64,000 bases of DNA from Planotetraspora mira (GTDB lineage: Bacteria > Actinomycetota > Actinomycetes > Streptosporangiales > Streptosporangiaceae): the NCBI RefSeq assembly GCF_016863275.1, contig NZ_BOOO01000015.1, forward strand, positions 186,001-250,000. The letters are read 5' to 3'. Both the position numbers and the translations under genes were made by a program. The notes under the pieces are model-generated. The model did not search any database, was not told where the DNA came from, and was given only the letters and a program-made list of their open reading frames with translations. Every line of letters begins with the position of its first letter. Position 1 is the first letter of the stretch. Shown in pieces: positions 8,581 to 19,016 of the stretch.

Positions 8581-9614
8581 GCGGAGCTGACGAGCCGATC
8601 GTCCTGGGGATCGAGACGTCCTGCGACGAGACGGGCATCGGCATCGTCCGCGGCCACACGCTCCTCGCGGACACGATCGCCTCCAGCATGGAGGAGCACG
8701 CCAGGTTCGGCGGCGTCGTGCCCGAGGTGGCCTCACGCGCCCACCTGGAGGCCATGACGCCGACGGTGGAGAGCGCGCTCGCCAAGGCGGGCCTGCGGTT
8801 CTCGGACATCGACGCGGTCGCCGTCACGGCCGGCCCCGGTCTCGCGGGCGCCCTGCTCGTCGGCGTCGCCGCCGCCAAGGCCTATGCCATGGGGCTCGGC
8901 GTCCCGCTCTACGGCGTCAACCACCTGGCCGCGCACGTGGCCGTCGACCAGCTAGAGCACGGCCCGTTGCCGAAGCCGGCCATCGCGCTGCTGGTCTCGG
9001 GCGGGCACTCCTCGCTGCTGCTCGTGCCCGACGTGGCCCGCGACGTCGTCTCGCTCGGCTCCACCGTCGACGACGCGGCCGGTGAGGCGTTCGACAAGGT
9101 GGCGCGGGTGCTCGGCCTGCCGTTCCCCGGCGGCCCTCACATCGACCGCGCCGCCCGTGAAGGATCCGGCACGGCCGTCGCCTTCCCCCGGGGCAAGTAC
9201 GACGACGGAACGCTGGACTTCTCCTTCTCCGGCCTGAAGACGGCGGTCGCCCGCTGGGTGGAGGCCCGGGCGGCGGCAGGCGAGTCCGTGCCGATGAATG
9301 ACGTCGCCGCCTCGTTCCAGGAGGCCGTCGTCGACGTGCTCACCCGCAAGGCCCTCCAGGCGTGCGCCCGTCACGGCGTCGAAGACCTGTTGATCGGTGG
9401 TGGCGTGGCGGCCAACTCCCGGCTCCGCGCGCTGGCCCAGGAGCGGTGCGACGCCGCTGGCGTCCGGTTGCGGGTCCCGCGGCCGGGGCTGTGCACCGAC
9501 AACGGCGCGATGGTGGCCGCCCTGGGATCGGAACTGGTCGCCGCCGGCGCCGAGCCCTCCACGCTGGAGATCCCGGCCGACTCCTCGCTCCCGATCACGA
9601 CCATTCACATCTGA
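8577..9614 (+). CDS. tsaD: tRNA N6-adenosine threonylcarbamoyltransferase TsaD
   Basis: Catalytic subunit that transfers the threonylcarbamoyl group to A37. The 345-residue protein has the N-terminal [10 protein letters not shown], the metal-binding pair His116 and His120 in NHLAAHV, SGGHS in the nucleotide site, [11 protein letters not shown] and the terminal CTDNGAM with the metal-binding aspartate. ATG 8577 overlaps the rimI stop; an in-frame continuation upstream is not needed. It ends the t6A operon; a short hairpin with a T tract follows. Confidence 0.96.
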   Translation: MSGADEPIVLGIETSCDETGIGIVRGHTLLADTIASSMEEHARFGGVVPEVASRAHLEAMTPTVESALAKAGLRFSDIDAVAVTAGPGLAGALLVGVAAAKAYAMGLGVPLYGVNHLAAHVAVDQLEHGPLPKPAIALLVSGGHSSLLLVPDVARDVVSLGSTVDDAAGEAFDKVARVLGLPFPGGPHIDRAAREGSGTAVAFPRGKYDDGTLDFSFSGLKTAVARWVEARAAAGESVPMNDVAASFQEAVVDVLTRKALQACARHGVEDLLIGGGVAANSRLRALAQERCDAAGVRLRVPRPGLCTDNGAMVAALGSELVAAGAEPSTLEIPADSSLPITTIHI

Positions 9615-9639
9615 CCGGCTGCGGCCGGGCCTGGCCTGA

Positions 9640-9655
9640 CTGGCCGTGCGGCCAG
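9640..9655. terminator. Candidate terminator between convergent tsaD and coiled-coil gene
   Basis: CTGGCC (9640-9645) pairs with GGCCAG (9650-9655) across a 4-base loop and is followed by GGGGTTT. The stem is short (6 bp) but well placed, 25 bp after tsaD and 18 bp before the opposing gene's stop. Confidence 0.5.
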
Positions 9656-9672
9656 GGGGTTTCGCCGGGGGA

Positions 9673-10485
9673 TCAGTCGCCGGGGGAGCGCACCGGCCGC
9701 AGCAGGGCCTCGGCGAGCGCCAGCATCGTCTCTTCGAGCGCGGCCAGCCGCCGGGCCACGTCACCGTGGACGGGCTCCACGACCCGGCTCGTCGCCTCTG
9801 AGACGGTCTCGGCGATCTGGTCGCGGTCGGGGCGGTTCCTGATCGCCTCCAGGAGAGGGGCGAGTGAGCTCGCGGTGGCGCTGACCTCGGCGCCCATCTC
9901 GGCGACGGCCGCGCGAAGCTCACCGACCTCGAGCTCGGCGGGCAGCCCGCCCACACGTTCGCTCGCGGCCTCCAGCCGTTCGTCGACGGCGTCGAGCCGG
10001 CCGAGGACGGCGGCCTCCAGACGCTCGACGCGCTGGACCGCCTCGGTGACGGCCTTGTCGAGGCGGGTGAAGCGGCCCGCCGCGGCCTCCATCCCCGCGT
10101 GGACCTGACCGAGCCGCTGGCTGAATGCGGCCACCTGGTCCGCGACGTCCTGGGTGCGGCCCCTGACCTCGTCCACGTGCTCGCGGAGCGACTCCACATG
10201 CTGGGCGAGGGCCTCGGCCCAGGCGGGCGGCCGGGCGGTCATGTCCTCGAGCCGTCCCGCCACGCTCTCGACGGCGCCGCTCAGGCCGCCGAGCTCGCGC
10301 TCGCGAACCTCGCGCAGCAGCCACTCCATGCCCTCCAGGCGCTGCCGGATCTCATCGAGGACGGCCCCCTGCGTGCGCTGCTCGTAGACGTGGTCCTGAG
10401 CCGCGCGGGCCAGAAGCTCGCGCATCCGATCGGAGATGGCGGTCTGGCTGCCCGCCTGGAGGAGGGTGTGGCTGGAATGGTCCAC
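9673..10485 (-). CDS. Coiled-coil protein of unknown function
   Basis: A 270-residue soluble protein, nearly all amphipathic helix with heptad-like spacing of Leu/Val and many Glu, Arg and Ala (for example RLDKAVTEAVQRVERLEAAVLGRLDAVDERLEAA). It resembles apolipoprotein- or chromosome-structuring-type coiled coils. It has no enzyme motif, signal peptide or membrane segment. GTG 10485 is chosen because AAGGAG lies 7 bp upstream; in-frame ATGs up to 10620 lack this. It is transcribed convergently to tsaD. Function unknown. Confidence 0.75.
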   Translation of the reverse strand: MDHSSHTLLQAGSQTAISDRMRELLARAAQDHVYEQRTQGAVLDEIRQRLEGMEWLLREVRERELGGLSGAVESVAGRLEDMTARPPAWAEALAQHVESLREHVDEVRGRTQDVADQVAAFSQRLGQVHAGMEAAAGRFTRLDKAVTEAVQRVERLEAAVLGRLDAVDERLEAASERVGGLPAELEVGELRAAVAEMGAEVSATASSLAPLLEAIRNRPDRDQIAETVSEATSRVVEPVHGDVARRLAALEETMLALAEALLRPVRSPGD

Positions 10486-10649
10486 CGAAAGCTCCTTCAC
10501 TCGCTGAGGCGGTGGTATCGGCCCGGTCTCGCGGAAATGAACGAACAGGGGGAACAGACCGCGCCGCCAACTGTAGGCCCTGTACGGCATGGCTTTCGGG
10601 TGGACTGTAAAAGATCGCAATTCTCGATGAATTGCCGGGATTGATGTGA

Positions 10650-11915
10650 TCAGTGCTGGTCAACGGGGTCGCAGAGCAGCACGAAGGGCCGGTCATCGAT
10701 ACGGGTGAGAACGACGACCGCCGAATTTCCACCGGAAAGCCGGAGGTCTTTCCGCAATCGCTCGATATCGACGGCTGAACCACGTTTCTTGATGGTGACG
10801 TTCCCGACTTTCCGGTTTCTCAGCGCGCTCCGGAGGTGCTTGAGCGAGAAGGGCATCACGTCGGTGATCTCGTAACAGGACGCCCATTCCGTGGCCACCT
10901 GACCGTCGCCGGTGATGTAGGCGATCCGAGGGTCGAGCAGGTGTCCGCCGACCATCTCGGCCACCTCGGCGACGAGATGCGCCCGGATCGCGGCGCCGTC
11001 GGGTTCGTAGAGGTAACGGCCCACCGGCCCCGCCTCGGCCTCGGCGCCGGAGGGCGTGAGCGTCGCGCCGGAGGGCAACATCGTCGCGCGCCGCCCGCTC
11101 GCTTCCGTGCCGATCCAGATCGCCGCCTCCTTGACCTCTCTCCTGTGGGAGACCCACTCCGCCTCCGCCCCTCCGGGGACCAGTTCGTGCGGGATGCCGG
11201 GGGCGACCTTGAGACAGGCCGTGCGCGCCCGAGCGACCAGGTCGAGCACTTCGGGCCAGGTGGGGGAGTAGGCCATCGGATCGAAGATCCGTCCCCTGAC
11301 GCCACGCCGCGCCGGATCGGCGAAGAGCAGGTCGTATCCGGAGGGGTCGGCCTCGACGGCGTCGGCTGTCCGGACGTCGACGAGGCCGGACAGCCCCAGT
11401 GCCGCGGCGTTGGCCCGGGCGACCTCCACGGTCAGCGGATCGAGGTCCACGGCGTCGACGGCGAACCCGGCCCGGGCGAGCGCGATGACGTCGCCTCCGA
11501 TGCCGCAACACACGTCGAGGACCCTCGCGGCCGGCCCTGCCCCCGGCTCCGTGTCCAGCGCTGTGCCCGGCCCTGCGCCCGGCTCCGTCCCTCGCTCCGT
11601 GCGCGTTCCTCCGGCCGGTGCGGCGAGCAGGCGGGCGCGGTGGGCGCGATGAGTGGCGACCTGCGTGCGGGTGGCCTGCTCGAGCCCGTGCGGCGTGAAA
11701 TACATCACGGCGGCGTCCGCGCCGAACTTGGCCTCGGCCCGTCGCCGTAGGGCCGCCTGGGTGAGCGCCGCCGCCGTGAGGTCGGCCGGGTGGCTCCGGC
11801 GGAGCGTGGTGGCCGCCACGACCGGATCGGCTCCCGCGGCCGCCAGTTCCACCGCCTGCGCCAGGGCCTTCTGCCCGGCCGGTTCGAGCAGGTCGCGAAA
11901 CGCCACGAGGTCCAC
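10650..11915 (-). CDS. Class I SAM-dependent methyltransferase with THUMP-like C-terminal domain
   Basis: A 421-residue protein. Residues about 1-90 are helical; then comes a Rossmann methyltransferase with motif I VLDVCCGIGGDVIALA, acidic motif II DAVDLDP and motif IV LFADPARR. The C-terminal 100 residues (TDVMPFSLKHLRSALRNRKVGNVTIKKRG) match the THUMP-like domain of this actinobacterial family. The region between the N-terminal part and motif I holds a short low-complexity Gly/Thr/Pro insertion (TERGTEPGAGPGTALDTEPGAG). GTG 11915 fits the family N-terminus (VDLVAFRDLLEP); TAACGT 8 bp upstream suggests a leaderless start. The substrate, probably an RNA, is not known. Confidence 0.8.
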   Translation of the reverse strand: MDLVAFRDLLEPAGQKALAQAVELAAAGADPVVAATTLRRSHPADLTAAALTQAALRRRAEAKFGADAAVMYFTPHGLEQATRTQVATHRAHRARLLAAPAGGTRTERGTEPGAGPGTALDTEPGAGPAARVLDVCCGIGGDVIALARAGFAVDAVDLDPLTVEVARANAAALGLSGLVDVRTADAVEADPSGYDLLFADPARRGVRGRIFDPMAYSPTWPEVLDLVARARTACLKVAPGIPHELVPGGAEAEWVSHRREVKEAAIWIGTEASGRRATMLPSGATLTPSGAEAEAGPVGRYLYEPDGAAIRAHLVAEVAEMVGGHLLDPRIAYITGDGQVATEWASCYEITDVMPFSLKHLRSALRNRKVGNVTIKKRGSAVDIERLRKDLRLSGGNSAVVVLTRIDDRPFVLLCDPVDQH

Positions 11916-12150
11916 GCCTCCCGACGTTAGCGCCTCGCCGTAAGGGCGCCGGCCGGGCGAGCGGCCGGGCTCATGATCCCGGCGGCCCGATCGGCACCGG
12001 CCGCGGCGCCGATCCGCGGGACGCACGACCCGCCACGCGCGCCGCCTGAGCGGTCCCGGACGGGCGACGGCCGAGGGCGCCCGCCCGGACGCGGGCCGGT
12101 TCCGGTGGGGTGCGGCCGGAAAGCGAGATGACCTGCGACGTGGGTTCGTG

Positions 12151-12179
12151 TTGACTGTCACGGCCCCCTTGCATACTGT
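12151..12179 (+). promoter_or_regulatory. groES-groEL vegetative promoter
   Basis: TTGACT (12151-12156), a 17-bp spacer and TACTGT (12174-12179) make a near-consensus principal-sigma promoter. The predicted start site falls inside the CIRCE element a few bases downstream, the usual arrangement for HrcA repression. Confidence 0.8.
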
Positions 12180-12185
12180 TTCGTG

Positions 12186-12212
12186 TTGGCACTCGCCTAT
12201 CGAGAGTGCCAA
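12186..12212 (+). promoter_or_regulatory. CIRCE heat-shock operator
   Basis: Perfect 9-9-9 inverted repeat: TTGGCACTC (12186-12194), a 9-base spacer, GAGTGCCAA (12204-12212). This is the HrcA-binding CIRCE element with G/C in place of the A/T at position 3, as in other high-GC actinobacteria. It predicts heat-inducible control of groES and groEL. Confidence 0.93.
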
Positions 12213-12302
12213 CATGCGACGAGGCAGGTCTGACACCCGCGACGGCAGGCCGCTGGTCGCCTCTTCAGCTCATTCATCGCAATCTGAAGGGGAGGTCCGA
12301 TC

Positions 12303-12614
12303 GTGACGACCGCCACTAAGGTTCCCGTTAAGCCGCTTGGTGACCGCATCGTGGTCCAGCCGCTCGAGGCTGAGCAGACCACCGCTTCCGGTCTGGTCAT
12401 CCCGGACACCGCCAAGGAGAAGCCTCAGGAGGGCCGGGTCCTCGCTGTGGGCCCCGGCAACTGGGACGAGGACGGCGACAAGCGGATTCCGCTCGACGTC
12501 AAGGAGGGCGACATCGTCCTCTACAGCAAGTACGGCGGCACCGAGGTCAAGTACGGCGGCGAGGAGTACCTGGTGCTCTCGGCTCGCGACGTGCTCGCCA
12601 TCATCGAGAAGTAA
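12303..12614 (+). CDS. groES: Co-chaperonin GroES
   Basis: The 103-residue heptameric lid of the GroEL chamber. It has the typical [14 protein letters not shown] start, the mobile loop around [29 protein letters not shown], and the C-terminal [19 protein letters not shown]. It begins with GTG 12303, with GGGGAGG upstream, and is controlled by the CIRCE element. groEL follows after 69 bp containing a hairpin. Confidence 0.97.
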   Translation: MTTATKVPVKPLGDRIVVQPLEAEQTTASGLVIPDTAKEKPQEGRVLAVGPGNWDEDGDKRIPLDVKEGDIVLYSKYGGTEVKYGGEEYLVLSARDVLAIIEK

Positions 12615-12629
12615 GCCGCGCAAGCATGA

Positions 12630-12660
12630 GGAGCCCCGGGACGTTCGCGCCCGGGGCTCC
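12630..12660 (+). promoter_or_regulatory. Hairpin between groES and groEL
   Basis: GGAGCCCCGGG (12630-12640) pairs with CCCGGGGCTCC (12650-12660), an 11-bp stem with a 9-base loop and no U tract. It begins 16 bp after groES and ends 24 bp before groEL. It could protect or set a processing site in the bicistronic mRNA, changing the groES:groEL ratio; that is inference. Confidence 0.7.
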
Positions 12661-12683
12661 CGTGCTCCTATAAGGAGACTTGA

Positions 12684-14309
<1,626 letters not shown>

Positions 14310-14358
14310 CGCCTGCGCGTCTTCCCCGATGAAGGGGACGCACCGTGAGAATGCAGTT

Positions 14359-14387
14359 CGGCTCCCGCCTCAGTGAGGCGGGAGCCG
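14359..14387 (+). terminator. groES-groEL terminator
   Basis: CGGCTCCCGCCTC (14359-14371) and GAGGCGGGAGCCG (14375-14387) form a perfect 13-bp stem with a 3-base loop, followed by TACTTCTTTAT. It lies 50 bp after the groEL stop. Confidence 0.9.
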
Positions 14388-14441
14388 TACTTCTTTATAG
14401 AAGTCAGGCCATCTGACAATTCCCGACGATTTGGCCATTTG

Positions 14442-14457
14442 GTTGGAATGTTCCAAC
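14442..14457. promoter_or_regulatory. Palindrome upstream of the sigma factor gene
   Basis: GTTGGAA-TG-TTCCAAC is a perfect 7-2-7 inverted repeat, 68 bp before the sigma factor ATG, with TTGTGT (14462-14467) and TTATCG (14486-14491) just downstream as a weak promoter. A regulator binding site is plausible; no known consensus is recognised. Confidence 0.4.
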
Positions 14458-14525
14458 GGTATTGTGTTCGGTTGATTACAGCTGGTTATCGCCGCGTCAA
14501 TGTGACCAATCCGTAGCCGTCAACC

Positions 14526-15182
14526 ATGACGACATGCACGATCGTGGCGGGCATCATGCCTAACGTGACCGAGGGACGCGTCGCCGACGCCGCAACTGGG
14601 GTAAGGCTTGCGACGAGATCGGATGAGTCCGACCTCAGGGAACTGACCAGCCTTGCCGTACAAGGAGATCGCAGCGCGATCGAATCGCTTCTGGGGCATC
14701 TGCGCCCCATGGTGGTGCGATATTGCCGAGCCCGGTTGGGTAGGGTCTCCGGTCATTACCACATCGCCGACGACGTCGCGCAGGAAGTGTGCATCGCCGT
14801 TCTTTCCGCGTTGCCGCGTTATCGCGATATGGGCCGGCCGTTCGCGTCGTTCGTGTTCGGAATCGCCTCGCACAAGGTGGCCGACGCGCTGCGCAGTTCT
14901 GTGCGCTCCGCGGTGCCGACACAGGACCTGCCGGACGGGCCGGACGAGGGGCCGGGGCCGGAGGAGACCGTCGTCCGCTACATCGAGGCGCAGCACGCTC
15001 GTGACCTGTTGTCGCGCCTTCCGGACAACCAGCGCGAGCTCCTCATCCTTCGGGTGGTGTCGGGCCTTTCGGCCGAGGAGACCGGTAATGTACTCGGCAT
15101 GTCACCAGGTGCCGTCCGGGTCGCCCAGCATCGCGCCCTCGCCAGGCTGAGGCAGCTGGCCGAGCTGGAGTCGATTGCGTGA
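14526..15182 (+). CDS. shbA: Sigma-70 family sigma factor, ShbA/SigD type
   Basis: A 218-residue ECF-like sigma factor. Region 2 is visible as [19 protein letters not shown]...[42 protein letters not shown] and region 4 as [48 protein letters not shown]. This wording matches Streptomyces ShbA (which transcribes the principal sigma gene hrdB) and mycobacterial SigD; both lie near guaB, as here. The start is uncertain: ATG 14526 or ATG 14556. The stop overlaps the following small gene, the position of the anti-sigma factor RsdA in mycobacteria. Confidence 0.85.
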   Translation: MTTCTIVAGIMPNVTEGRVADAATGVRLATRSDESDLRELTSLAVQGDRSAIESLLGHLRPMVVRYCRARLGRVSGHYHIADDVAQEVCIAVLSALPRYRDMGRPFASFVFGIASHKVADALRSSVRSAVPTQDLPDGPDEGPGPEETVVRYIEAQHARDLLSRLPDNQRELLILRVVSGLSAEETGNVLGMSPGAVRVAQHRALARLRQLAELESIA

Positions 15183-15400
15183 CCACGAAACGTCGTCGTC
15201 GTCCGGCACGCTTCCTCGGGTCGTACGACGACGCCGACGTGGAGGCCGAAGTACAGCGGACCGACGCGATCCTCGACGGGCTGGCCCGGCGTGAGCCGGT
15301 GGCCTCAGGCGCCGACGCCGCGATCCGGATGCTGGGCGCGCTCGTGGCCGACGTGGAGAGTCAGCGGCTCTCCTCGGTGTCGATCACCCCGTCCACGTAG
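15179..15400 (+). CDS. Short RsdA-like (anti-sigma-D) protein
   Basis: A 73-residue protein beginning at GTG 15179, overlapping the sigma factor stop. After a basic start ([11 protein letters not shown]), residues 18-62 ([20 protein letters not shown]...[15 protein letters not shown]) resemble the short sigma-binding segment at the N-terminus of RsdA, the anti-sigma of SigD. Mycobacterial RsdA is about 300 residues with a membrane helix; this protein stops before any such helix. Its 3' end overlaps the opposing DUF5319 gene by 40 bp. RsdA relationship is inferred from position and segment character and is not certain. Confidence 0.6.
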   Translation: MTTKRRRRPARFLGSYDDADVEAEVQRTDAILDGLARREPVASGADAAIRMLGALVADVESQRLSSVSITPST

Positions 15401-15738
15401 CCCCGGGCGTACTCCCAGCTGACGTAGTCGGTCGGGTCGGGCTGAAAGGCCGGCTCGTGTACCTGGGGCCGGCCGTTGTCGATCATCTGGCGAAGGTTGC
15501 CGCGGAGCAGGTCCCAGTCGAAGTAATGCTGCTCGCCGCACTCGGGGCAGTCGAGGACCAACCCCAGCACACCCTGGGGCTCCAACAGGGAACGGAAGAC
15601 CTCCACGTCGGCGAGGTCGGTCAGCGCCTCATCCCGCTCGGCGACACTGAGCGGCTCCGGGTCGTCGGGCTCGCCCAGCTCGGCAGCGGGGTCGTTCGGG
15701 TCATCCGCGAACGGGTCGCGGGGGACGTCTTCCAGCAC
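15361..15738 (-). CDS. DUF5319 family protein
   Basis: A 125-residue acidic protein with VPRDPFADDPNDP near the start, a central SLLEPQGVLGLVLDCPECGEQHYFDWDLLRGNL and a C-terminal [16 protein letters not shown]. The CPEC pair with GEQH suggests a small zinc-binding knuckle. The family is conserved next to sigD and guaB in actinobacteria, in the same orientation as here; its function is unknown. GTG 15738 is chosen for AAGGTGG upstream; in-frame ATG 15768 is an alternative. The 3' end overlaps the small RsdA-like gene. Confidence 0.85.
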   Translation of the reverse strand: MLEDVPRDPFADDPNDPAAELGEPDDPEPLSVAERDEALTDLADVEVFRSLLEPQGVLGLVLDCPECGEQHYFDWDLLRGNLRQMIDNGRPQVHEPAFQPDPTDYVSWEYARGYVDGVIDTEESR

Positions 15739-15846
15739 GCATCCCACCTTATGACCAGGACCCACCATGGTGAGTGAAAGTGGACCCCATCTACTGATTG
15801 GGCTGTCATAACCGGACCAGCGTGCCAGATGCCCGCCCGGCAGGGG

Positions 15847-16842
15847 TCACAACCAGCCGCGACGCGCGGCCTCGACTCCGGCGTGGAAGCGGGACTGCGC
15901 CCCCAGCTCGGCCATCGCCTCGGCGAATCTGGCCCGGACCGTCCGGACGGAAAGGCCCAGGTGGCGGGCGATTCCCTCGTCGCTGAGCCCTTGCGCGGCG
16001 AGCCTCAGCACCTGGGACGTGCCGCTGTCGCACGACGACACTGGGACGGCCCTGGCCCACAGTTCCTCGAAGAGCGTACGGAGCGCGGCCACGACGATCG
16101 GCGCCCGGACGAGGTAGCAGTTGTAACCGTGCTCCGGCAGGGAGTCGCCCCATTCGGCAGGCAGGCCCGCGGTGTCGTCGCCCAGGGCGAAGAACCAGCT
16201 CGGCACCCGGTCGAGGGTGCGGATGCGTGCACCCGCCTCGGTCAGCCGGTCGCACACCTCCCGTATGCCGGGCACCTCCATCACCGAGATGGGGATGACG
16301 GCCCGCGAGGACAGCAGGCCGTCCTTCATGGCCGCCGTCCAGGGGCCGGTGTACTTCTCGACCAGATCGCACATCGTCCGCCGGTCCGGGATCGCGGAGA
16401 CCAGGTCGGCCGGCGGCGCCTGCAGGGCCAGGCCGACGACGCTCTCGTAGAGCTCGTCCGCCCCGCTCACGAGGTCGACGGCGAACTGTCCGTTCTGGTA
16501 GTCCCGGCCGGCGTCGTAGTGGTGGGTGAGGGGTGCGACGGAGGCGAGGGCCGCGTCGATCTGGCGGCTCTCCCTGGCCAGCCGGTCGAGCCTCTCGGCC
16601 ACCAGCCTCCCGATGGCGGCGGCCGGGTGACGGGCGAGGTACTCCCCCTGCTGCTCGTCGACCGTGCCCAGCCGTACGAGCCGGGTGAGCCGGTCGAGCA
16701 CGTCGTCGACGGGCGCGTCGACGGCGCGGGCGATCTCGGCGAGGGTGGCCCGATGGAGTTTCAGCACCACGGTGTAGAGGTCCCTGTGCTCCTGGGTGAG
16801 GCCGAGGGCTTCGAGAGGGTCCGCGTTCCGCGTCGTGATCAT
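15847..16842 (-). CDS. LuxR-type regulator with N-terminal TrmB-like helix-turn-helix
   Basis: A 331-residue regulator. Residues 10-70 form a winged helix resembling TrmB/helix-turn-helix proteins (LYTVVLKLHRATLAEIARAVDAPVDDVLDRLTRL). The middle is a sensor-like region, and the C-terminus is a LuxR helix-turn-helix (VLRLAAQGLSDEGIARHLGLSVRTVRARFAEAMAELG). No receiver or ATPase domain is present. This architecture is common in Streptomyces-like actinomycetes. GGAG lies 7 bp upstream of ATG 16842. The gene sits between DUF5319 and guaB, which are neighbours in mycobacteria, so it may be an insertion. Two TTTGTGCANNTGCA boxes lie in its upstream region. Confidence 0.85.
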   Translation of the reverse strand: MITTRNADPLEALGLTQEHRDLYTVVLKLHRATLAEIARAVDAPVDDVLDRLTRLVRLGTVDEQQGEYLARHPAAAIGRLVAERLDRLARESRQIDAALASVAPLTHHYDAGRDYQNGQFAVDLVSGADELYESVVGLALQAPPADLVSAIPDRRTMCDLVEKYTGPWTAAMKDGLLSSRAVIPISVMEVPGIREVCDRLTEAGARIRTLDRVPSWFFALGDDTAGLPAEWGDSLPEHGYNCYLVRAPIVVAALRTLFEELWARAVPVSSCDSGTSQVLRLAAQGLSDEGIARHLGLSVRTVRARFAEAMAELGAQSRFHAGVEAARRGWL

Positions 16843-16995
16843 CAGCCGCTCCGTTGGTCGTTCCGCTCCGCGTCAAATCCGCGGTCGCGCCAATGGCGGA
16901 ACTCGCGGAAGTCCGATCCCTCGCGTCGCGAGAATAGCCGCGCCCTCCGGCGCCGTGCCGGGCGTTCGCGTATTCGGAAGAGCGCGCGAAGAACT

Positions 16996-17010
16996 TTTGT
17001 GCATATGCAC
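16996..17010. promoter_or_regulatory. Palindromic box 1, TTTGTGCANNTGCA
   Basis: TTTGTGCATATGCA (16996-17009) contains the perfect 12-bp palindrome GTGCATATGCAC (16999-17010). It shares TTTGTGCANNTGCA with box 2, 65 bp downstream. It lies about 155 bp upstream of the LuxR-type gene's start. Confidence 0.5.
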
Positions 17011-17053
17011 GTTCCAAAGCTTTCTTCGCCCGCACTTTCGAAACGGCGACAAA

Positions 17054-17075
17054 ATGCAACTTTGTGCAGTTGCAT
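17054..17075. promoter_or_regulatory. Palindromic box 2, TTTGTGCANNTGCA
   Basis: ATGCAACT (17054-17061) and AGTTGCAT (17068-17075) form a perfect 8-bp inverted repeat around TTGTGC, and TTTGTGCAGTTGCA (17061-17074) repeats box 1 with two differences. The 65-bp spacing of the two boxes is close to six helical turns. Likely target of a dimeric regulator, possibly the adjacent LuxR-type protein. Confidence 0.5.
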
Positions 17076-17112
17076 CTAGCGACATTGCGCTTGGACGCTT
17101 CGTGACGCATCC

Positions 17113-17140
17113 TTGACTCAGCGTTAGCGAACGGTACGTC
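17113..17140 (+). promoter_or_regulatory. Candidate guaB promoter
   Basis: TTGACT (17113-17118), a 16-bp spacer and TACGTC (17135-17140). It implies a leader of roughly 290 bases before guaB that includes the hairpin at 17189-17217. Confidence 0.5.
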
Positions 17141-17188
17141 ATTCGAGCGCGGAGGGGGGCTCGATGGCGTGGCCTGAGTGACGCACAT

Positions 17189-17217
17189 GTGGGGGGACCG
17201 CTCGTCGGTCCCCCCAC
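17189..17217 (+). promoter_or_regulatory. Strong hairpin in the guaB leader
   Basis: GTGGGGGGACC (17189-17199) pairs perfectly with GGTCCCCCCAC (17207-17217), loop 7 bases, followed by CTTGTCTTCT. If transcribed from the promoter at 17113 it would be a stable leader structure and could act as a terminator or attenuator. No purine-riboswitch fold is recognised. Confidence 0.55.
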
Positions 17218-17392
17218 CTTGTCTTCTCCGGAGCCGCCTCGGGGGCCGCCTCCGGAGTCGATCCCGGCCCGCGCCGGGCCCCGTGGCGGTCTCCGTCTCC
17301 GTCTCCGGCCGGCTCACCTCCCGGTTCGCGTCCTGCCTGTTCCGCAGGGCCGGGGAGGGAACCCCGGAACCGCGTGCTGAGGAGCCCACTAG

Positions 17393-18925
<1,533 letters not shown>

Positions 18926-19016
18926 GGGAGCCGTCCGGCACCGTATCGATACGGGCTCGGTACGGCTTTCGCGCCCGGCGGGAGCCGTACGCACATGAAT
19001 GGAAAGAGCAGGCGAG

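Larger units (their letters stand above)
11916..12302 (+). promoter_or_regulatory. groES upstream region
   Basis: A 387-bp gap between the divergent methyltransferase and groES. The right half holds the groES promoter and CIRCE operator listed separately. From about 11930 to 12140 I see only GC-rich sequence with short self-complementary runs and no convincing gene. Confidence 0.6.

Noticed and set aside
11971-12192. 73-codon minus-strand frame upstream of groES
   Set aside because: It overlaps the groES promoter and CIRCE region, lacks a ribosome binding site and looks like compositional noise.
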